Below, in pieces: positions 62,801 to 64,000 of a stretch of DNA of 64,000 bases. Both the position numbers and the translations under genes were made by a program. The first letter of the stretch is position 1. Every line of letters starts with the position of its first letter. The notes under the pieces are model-generated. The model ran no database searches and was not told where the DNA came from. It saw only the letters and a list, made by a program, of their open reading frames with translations. The stretch is from Hoplostethus atlanticus (Eukaryota > Chordata > Actinopteri > Trachichthyiformes > Trachichthyidae): the NCBI GenBank assembly GCA_034670405.1, contig JAXDDX010000013.1, forward strand, positions 4,231,001-4,295,000, given 5' to 3'.

Positions 62801-63229
62801 TTGTGTAAAAACACCAAAACTGAATTTGGTGATATTGTATATAGAAATACAATCAAATTGCAATTTTAAGAGAACCCATTTTCCCACATGACTGATTGTC
62901 ATTACACAATTCGCCATTACATGATGACTTCCTTAACACTATTGTACTTGGAAAACACATGTCGATTTTTAGCATGGTCGTTTCGTACAGGAAAACGTAC
63001 AGGAAAACCCATTTTGCTGGCAATGGCGAAAAGAAAAAACTGGACGCCGTGGCCGATCGGTACCTGGTTTCCACAGGTGAAGCGGTTGGGTTTGTTGACC
63101 AGTCCCTTCCTCCAGACCAGGACCGTAGGCTCGGACTCGGCTGGGATCGCAACCCTCCGTCACAGGCCACCTTGAACGGACTCTTAGGCACTGCAACCTC
63201 ATCGTACAACACCTCGATCAGATGCAGAC
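49306..63229 (-). CDS. flnc: Filamin C, 3' half of the gene (26 coding exons, partial at the 5' end)
   Basis: Filamin C is a dimeric actin crosslinker of striated muscle that sits at Z-discs, myotendinous junctions and costameres. The 26 exons listed separately total about 4.2 kb of coding sequence (about 1,400 codons) and encode the end of Ig-like repeat 11, repeats 12-15, hinge 1, repeats 16-23, hinge 2 and repeat 24. Each repeat shows the filamin signature of a GPGL motif near its start and a PGSPF-type motif near its end. Assignment to filamin C rests on the extra exon inside repeat 20 (x18), which filamins A and B lack, and on the C-terminal [16 protein letters not shown]. Teleosts keep two co-orthologues (flnca, flncb); I cannot tell which this is. 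Upstream exons lie outside the window. Four exons carry apparent +1 insertions, so the frame as written is broken. The family call is very sure; intactness is open. Confidence 0.96.
49729..49936 (-). CDS. flnc: flnc exon x25: hinge 2 and start of repeat 24 (frame-disrupted)
   Basis: Reads [40 protein letters not shown] (hinge 2), then [13 protein letters not shown]. One extra base in an AAAA run (plus-strand TTTT at 49778-49781) breaks the frame; removing it restores [16 protein letters not shown], matching repeat 24. The exon is 208 nt where 207 is needed. Acceptor CTCTCTGTAG, donor GCAG|GTAAGA. Confidence 0.88.
50178..50396 (-). CDS. flnc: flnc exon x24: repeat 23
   Basis: Reads [58 protein letters not shown] and [14 protein letters not shown]. 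Acceptor CTCCGCTAG, donor TCAG|GTGGGT. The frame is intact over 219 nt. Confidence 0.95.
50709..50885 (-). CDS. flnc: flnc exon x23: end of repeat 22, start of repeat 23
   Basis: Reads [36 protein letters not shown], then [18 protein letters not shown]. Acceptor TTGCTACAG, donor ACAG|GTAGAG. The frame is intact. Confidence 0.94.
51380..51512 (-). CDS. flnc: flnc exon x22: repeat 22, first half
   Basis: Starts in phase 0 with [19 protein letters not shown], then [19 protein letters not shown] and ELDT. Acceptor CCCTTCTTCAG, donor ACTG|GTAAGA. The frame is intact. Confidence 0.94.
51957..51999. repeat. (GT)n microsatellite next to the x21 donor
   Basis: On the transcript strand it is a (CA)n array starting within about ten bases of the exon x21 donor. 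Confidence 0.9.
52008..52123 (-). CDS. flnc: flnc exon x21: end of repeat 21, start of repeat 22
   Basis: Reads [39 protein letters not shown]. Acceptor TTATTCAG, donor CAG|GTGACC followed within ten bases by a CA microsatellite on the transcript strand (plus-strand GT run about 51957-51999). The frame is intact. Confidence 0.94.
52226..52282. repeat. Short dispersed repeat D, intron copy
   Basis: GCTAATTTCCCATGTCATAA then ACACCTAATTAACAATAAAT and GCC match 8669-8725 (GCTAATTCTCCACATCATAA, ACACCGATTTAAAAATAAAT, GCC) over about 50 bases. Confidence 0.45.
52430..52915 (+). mobile_element. LINE-like 3' tail in flnc intron x20-x21
   Basis: T-rich, low-complexity 3'-UTR-like sequence with GTGCCTTGCTCAAGGTCACT, GCACTCCCTGTATACATGCT, an (AT)n run at about 52657-52674, and an end reading TGCTGCAATAACCCAGTTTC then CCCATGGGCTCTAATCTAAT. 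This layout and ending resemble the 3' ends of fish non-LTR retrotransposons that finish in CTAT/CTAA repeats. No ORF remains. It stops a few bases from the donor of x20. Confidence 0.35.
52919..53056 (-). CDS. flnc: flnc exon x20: repeat 21
   Basis: Reads [39 protein letters not shown] and YVVQEP. Repeat 21 binds integrin beta tails and is masked by repeat 20 in the family. Acceptor TGTTTTGCAG, donor CCTG|GTGAGA. A LINE-like 3' tail abuts the donor on the intron side. Confidence 0.94.
53151..53420 (-). CDS. flnc: flnc exon x19: rest of repeat 20, start of repeat 21
   Basis: Reads [52 protein letters not shown], then [20 protein letters not shown]. Acceptor CACCCACCCAG, donor CCGG|GTACGC. 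The frame is intact over 270 nt. Confidence 0.95.
53598..53634. repeat. (AC)n microsatellite in flnc intron x18-x19
   Basis: About 17 units; reads as (GU)n in the filamin pre-mRNA. Confidence 0.9.
53794..53828. repeat. (AC)n microsatellite forming the x18 donor
   Basis: Reads as GTGTGT on the transcript strand; its first GT is the splice donor of exon x18. Confidence 0.9.
53829..54080 (-). CDS. flnc: flnc exon x18: filamin C-specific insertion in repeat 20
   Basis: A 252-nt exon encoding about 84 residues: [20 protein letters not shown], then [34 protein letters not shown] and [15 protein letters not shown]. This basic, Ser/Thr-rich insertion is found only in filamin C, directs it to Z-discs and binds muscle partners such as Xin proteins. 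The 3' end is variable ([12 protein letters not shown]). The donor G|GTGTGT is the first unit of a GT microsatellite (plus-strand AC run 53794-53828). The frame is intact. Confidence 0.95.
54311..54433 (-). CDS. flnc: flnc exon x17: end of repeat 19, start of repeat 20
   Basis: Reads [36 protein letters not shown] and NLKIP. Acceptor CCCAACAG, donor CCAG|GTGGGG. The frame is intact. In filamins A and B the protein continues straight into the second half of repeat 20; here x18 intervenes. Confidence 0.94.
54523..54675 (-). CDS. flnc: flnc exon x16: repeat 19
   Basis: Reads [37 protein letters not shown] and IKFADQHVP. Acceptor CACTCTCAG, donor CCAG|GTAGGA. The frame is intact and the protein is nearly the same as other vertebrate filamins. 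Confidence 0.95.
54915..55130. repeat. Dispersed repeat family C, copy in flnc intron x15-x16
   Basis: TTGTGCTTGATGTTCTTGA, AAATATAAATTTAGC and ATTGACCAGTCCAGCC, ending TTTACCTGTGGTGCCTC, match 2750-2930 (TTGTGCTTGGTGTACTTGA, ATTGACCAATCCAGCC, TTCACCTGTGGTACTTC) in the same order and orientation. AT-rich with no coding potential. Confidence 0.6.
55287..55490 (-). CDS. flnc: flnc exon x15: end of repeat 18, start of repeat 19; GC donor
   Basis: Reads [30 protein letters not shown], then [19 protein letters not shown] and [10 protein letters not shown]. The acceptor pyrimidine tract is a tandem repeat of TTACCCTC units. The exon ends GCAG|GCAAGG: the donor dinucleotide is GC, and the flanking bases match the known GC-AG donor consensus. 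No GT nearby keeps the frame to GYGGLGL of x16. Confidence 0.91.
55589..55750 (-). CDS. flnc: flnc exon x14: repeat 18, first half
   Basis: Reads [36 protein letters not shown] and [17 protein letters not shown], close to known filamin C throughout. Acceptor AACCTCCAG, donor ATCG|GTCAGA. The frame is intact. Confidence 0.94.
56187..56361 (-). CDS. flnc: flnc exon x13: repeat 17 (frame-disrupted)
   Basis: Reads [37 protein letters not shown] and [11 protein letters not shown]. One extra base in a CCCC run (plus-strand GGGG at 56216-56219) then shifts the frame; removing it restores [11 protein letters not shown] at the end of the repeat. The exon is 175 nt where 174 is needed. Acceptor CCGTCCAG; the donor ACTG|GTACTG is weak. 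Confidence 0.88.
56470..56598 (-). CDS. flnc: flnc exon x12: end of repeat 16, start of repeat 17
   Basis: Reads [32 protein letters not shown] and [10 protein letters not shown]. Acceptor has a long CTTT-rich pyrimidine tract ending TCTTACAG; donor GAAG|GTATCC. The frame is intact. Confidence 0.93.
56700..56900 (+). repeat. Dispersed repeat family A, copy in flnc intron x11-x12
   Basis: Contains CACAGGAAGTGATGCATTT, AGAAGAAGAACCAGGTAGTT, GAACAGACAAAGAAAAGAGC and GCGCCACCTACAGAAACCAG. The same blocks appear in the same order at 20395-20600 and reverse-complemented at 44145-44385, with a shorter reverse copy at 9985-10066. It is a short interspersed element of unknown class. Confidence 0.6.
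56951..57091 (-). CDS. flnc: flnc exon x11: repeat 16
   Basis: Reads [20 protein letters not shown] and [20 protein letters not shown]. Acceptor GACCACCAG, donor CAG|GTACCC. The frame is intact. A short CA-rich stretch follows the donor on the transcript strand. Confidence 0.93.
57120..57345. repeat. Dispersed repeat with reiterated TTCCATGACTT in intron x10-x11
   Basis: Several near copies of ATTCCATGACTTTTCCATGA and AATTCCATGA-TTCC occur over about 220 bp, including ATTCCATGATATTCCAGG at the end. This reiterated motif is typical of a short non-autonomous DNA element widespread in fish. No clear terminal repeats were delimited. Confidence 0.45.
57432..57532 (-). CDS. flnc: flnc exon x10: linker and start of repeat 16 (frame-disrupted)
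   Basis: Entering in phase 0 after TCTGGTCTAG the exon reads ATEDPV, then needs a one-base shift (extra G, plus-strand CC at 57513-57514) to continue [19 protein letters not shown] and TVQKGEIT. The corrected protein matches the known filamin C linker ATE-PVVPVEPMESMLRPFN closely. The exon is 101 nt where 100 is needed to link the phases of x9 and x11. Confidence 0.87.
57533..58719 (-). other. flnc introns either side of hinge 1
   Basis: Introns 58013-58719 and 57533-57919. Nothing recognisable beyond ordinary intron sequence; neither contains a second hinge-like exon in frame that I could find. Confidence 0.5.
57920..58012 (-). CDS. flnc: flnc exon x9: hinge 1 (31 codons)
   Basis: A 93-nt, phase 0-0 exon between CCCTGCTAG and TGG|GTATAC. 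It encodes a proline- and tyrosine-rich linker with [16 protein letters not shown] and ends TYPPPW. This is the calpain-sensitive flexible hinge between repeats 15 and 16. In human FLNC the matching exon (31, 33 codons) is skipped in part of the muscle transcripts; the symmetric phase here allows the same skipping. Confidence 0.9.
58720..58967 (-). CDS. flnc: flnc exon x8: body and end of repeat 15
   Basis: Reads [20 protein letters not shown], then [19 protein letters not shown] and [14 protein letters not shown], which closes repeat 15 directly before hinge 1. Acceptor TTGACAG, donor GTG|GTGAGTG in phase 0. The frame is intact. Confidence 0.94.
59163..59186 (-). CDS. flnc: flnc exon x7: 24-nt microexon of repeat 15
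   Basis: A 24-nt exon flanked by TTTTTCTACAG and G|GTGAGTA. With the flanking split codons it encodes VSIGGHGLG, a conserved filamin segment. The equivalent 24-nt exon of filamin A is known to be alternatively included, so the same may hold here. Confidence 0.92.
59303..59492 (-). CDS. flnc: flnc exon x6: second half of repeat 14, first residues of repeat 15
   Basis: Starts in phase 0 after CGCCTCCAG with [19 protein letters not shown], then [19 protein letters not shown] (end of repeat 14) and GDASKCLVT (start of repeat 15). Donor ACAG|GTCAGC. The frame is intact. Confidence 0.94.
59493..61330 (-). other. flnc intron x5-x6 with an inverted repeat pair
   Basis: Besides the candidate cassette exon, it holds two inverted copies of a roughly 75-bp sequence (59549-59627 and 60027-60100) sharing the core TCCGACCGTGTGCC.TCGAG with one mismatch, about 400 bp apart, and a run of about 16 G at 60304-60319. 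The rest shows nothing recognisable. Confidence 0.6.
60730..60846 (-). CDS. Candidate unannotated 39-codon cassette exon in flnc intron x5-x6
   Basis: Inside the 1.84-kb intron an open minus-strand frame of about 119 codons (60577-60933) contains a segment bounded by GTTGCTGCAG (acceptor) and GGCTGT|GTAAGG (donor). The segment is exactly 117 nt, and both flanking filamin exons meet here in phase 0, so inclusion would add 39 residues without a frameshift. It begins [17 protein letters not shown] and ends [12 protein letters not shown] do not recognise it, and no filamin I know has residues at this place. It may be a chance open frame. Confidence 0.25.
61331..61487 (-). CDS. flnc: flnc exon x5: end of repeat 13, first half of repeat 14
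   Basis: Reads [27 protein letters not shown] and [18 protein letters not shown], ending VQIL at a CTG|GTGAGT donor in phase 0. Acceptor CCCCTCCAG. The frame is intact. The following intron (59493-61330, 1.84 kb) is the largest fully contained intron in this part of the gene. Confidence 0.93.
61607..61730 (-). CDS. flnc: flnc exon x4: second half of repeat 13
   Basis: Reads [20 protein letters not shown] and [10 protein letters not shown], the conserved DNGDGT turn and strand G region. Acceptor is CCCCTCAG; donor is AG|GTCAGG. The last codon is split so that AG joins C of x5 to make the serine of PRSPF. Confidence 0.93.
62235..62402 (-). CDS. flnc: flnc exon x3: end of repeat 12, first half of repeat 13
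   Basis: Begins GSPFRVPV (end of repeat 12). Repeat 13 starts with [15 protein letters not shown] and continues [20 protein letters not shown]. The acceptor GTTGCAG and donor G|GTGAGAG are canonical. The frame is intact, 56 residues counting split codons. Confidence 0.93.
62530..62690 (-). CDS. flnc: flnc exon x2: body of Ig repeat 12
   Basis: Intact frame, with CTCCTCAG acceptor and CAG|GTACAG donor. It reads [10 protein letters not shown] across the junction with x1, then [18 protein letters not shown] and [14 protein letters not shown], the beta-strand core of a filamin Ig repeat. It ends LPIPG, with the last codon split onto x3. Confidence 0.93.
63064..63229 (-). CDS. flnc: flnc exon x1: end of Ig repeat 11, start of repeat 12 (frame-disrupted)
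   Basis: Acceptor CAG lies just above 63229 and donor GT just below 63064. It reads [17 protein letters not shown] (end of repeat 11). The filamin frame then continues one base out as [20 protein letters not shown], and after a further one-base shift as LVNKPNRFT, then VETR. Three extra bases (near 63164, 63103 and 63075) explain all of this and sum to three, so entry and exit phases are preserved. A literal translation would replace about 35 residues of repeat 12 with unrelated sequence but contains no stop. Confidence 0.88.
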
Positions 63230-63482
63230 CTGCAGAGACAGAGAGTCACCACGAATGAGGGGAGATAAGGGAAATATATCCTGAGCATGTTTGATTGATT
63301 TAGTGATTGATAGTGATCCACTGAACCCAAATGTCAACTATCAATTAATACAACTATTGCATCGACTGAACATGCTTGCTCTTTTCCAGTAACACCCTGC
63401 AACACCTTCATTCAGTTCCACACATTCACACTGGGAGCTGTTGTTGATGGAGGGGAGAGTGACAGAGTGTGAGGTTTGCGAC

Positions 63483-63568
<86 letters not shown>

Positions 63569-64000
63569 AAAGAGTGAGAAAGAAAAATTGAACAAGAACG
63601 AGAGAAAAAAAAGCAAAAAACAAGTGAGAGAGAGAGAGAGTGACAGCAAGAGAGACAGAGAGCGAATCAGCTTCCATTAAAATTCCTGGCCAGTGAAGCC
63701 GCCACAAGGTTGTGTATTTCCGTCCCACAATCCAATGCTTCAACATGACACACATCGCTATCAGTGGAAAACCATCTGCCTCAGCAGACAGGCACCGGCT
63801 ATTAATACCTTAGTAGCCACCCAACTCACCCACTCCTCCCTCTCCCTCTCGTTCACACAACATCCAAAGGTCCTGCTGGCTTCATTCAATTTATTTTTCC
63901 CTCCGGACCCCGAGCTGCATTCCTGCATTCTCAACATCTATTCCACTTCTTCTGCCTGTATATGTTTATTACTATCTCTCCCTCTCTCCCATTTACAAAT
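63230..64000 (-). other. flnc intron upstream of x1 (continues outside the window)
   Basis: No filamin exon could be found here. It contains a long (GT)n run on the plus strand at 63486-63566 (CA on the transcript), a short AG-rich stretch after it, and pyrimidine-rich sequence near 63830-63930. The exon encoding the middle of repeat 11 must lie beyond 64,000. Confidence 0.7.
63486..63566. repeat. (GT)n microsatellite, about 40 units
   Basis: One of the two longest perfect dinucleotide runs in the window, in the intron upstream of x1; (CA)n in the transcript. Confidence 0.95.

Larger units (their letters stand above)
61731..63063 (-). other. flnc introns x1-x2 and x3-x4
   Basis: Introns 62691-63063 and 61731-62234 (x2 and x3 lie between). 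The first shows nothing notable. The second has degenerate GGTTAAGGTTAG-type sequence at 62070-62110, a short copy of the TTAGGG-like fish repeat also seen elsewhere in the window. Confidence 0.5.

Noticed and set aside
63230..64000. Missing filamin exon for the middle of repeat 11
   Set aside because: Both strands scanned for the expected DNGDGT-type stretch with splice sites; nothing found, so it is probably beyond the window.

Overview
The window is vertebrate nuclear DNA, almost certainly from a ray-finned (teleost) fish. It has one large spliced gene with canonical GT-AG introns, a very high density of (AC)n/(GT)n and (AG)n microsatellites, decayed Tc1/mariner, hAT-like and LINE-like sequences, a tRNA-derived SINE, and the degenerate TTAGGG-like dispersed repeats common in fish genomes.

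The right quarter (about 49.1-64.0 kb, minus strand) holds the 3' half of a filamin C gene. I could place 26 coding exons (x1 to x26 below, 5' to 3', so from high to low coordinates). They run from the end of Ig-like repeat 11 to the stop codon and cover repeats 12-15, hinge 1, repeats 16-23, hinge 2 and the C-terminal dimerisation repeat 24. Exon x18 encodes the insertion in repeat 20 found in filamin C but not in filamins A or B, which fixes the paralogue. The 5' half (actin-binding domain and repeats 1 to 11) lies beyond base 64,000. If the 48-exon human structure is conserved, x1-x26 match exons 23-48, with hinge 1 as exon 31.

Six single-base insertions break the filamin reading frame in four exons (three in x1, one each in x10, x13 and x25). 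All are insertions and the protein is otherwise well conserved, so unpolished assembly errors look more likely than a dead gene, but the sequence alone cannot settle it. Other features of the locus are a GC-AG intron, a splice donor that is the first unit of a GT microsatellite, a 24-nt microexon, and an unannotated phase 0-0 candidate cassette exon at 60.7-60.8 kb.

The left three quarters (1 to about 49 kb) contain no protein-coding gene I can support. They hold a CpG-rich block at 1.1-1.7 kb ending in a strong splice donor (possible promoter and untranslated first exon), a 31-bp satellite, nested transposon remnants (11.6-14.6 kb), a diverged 3-kb-spaced duplication, a TTAA-flanked MITE with relatives, a foldback hairpin, a LINE tail, a 155-162 bp tandem repeat, a 0.6-kb purine minisatellite, and several dispersed repeats whose other copies lie in the filamin introns.
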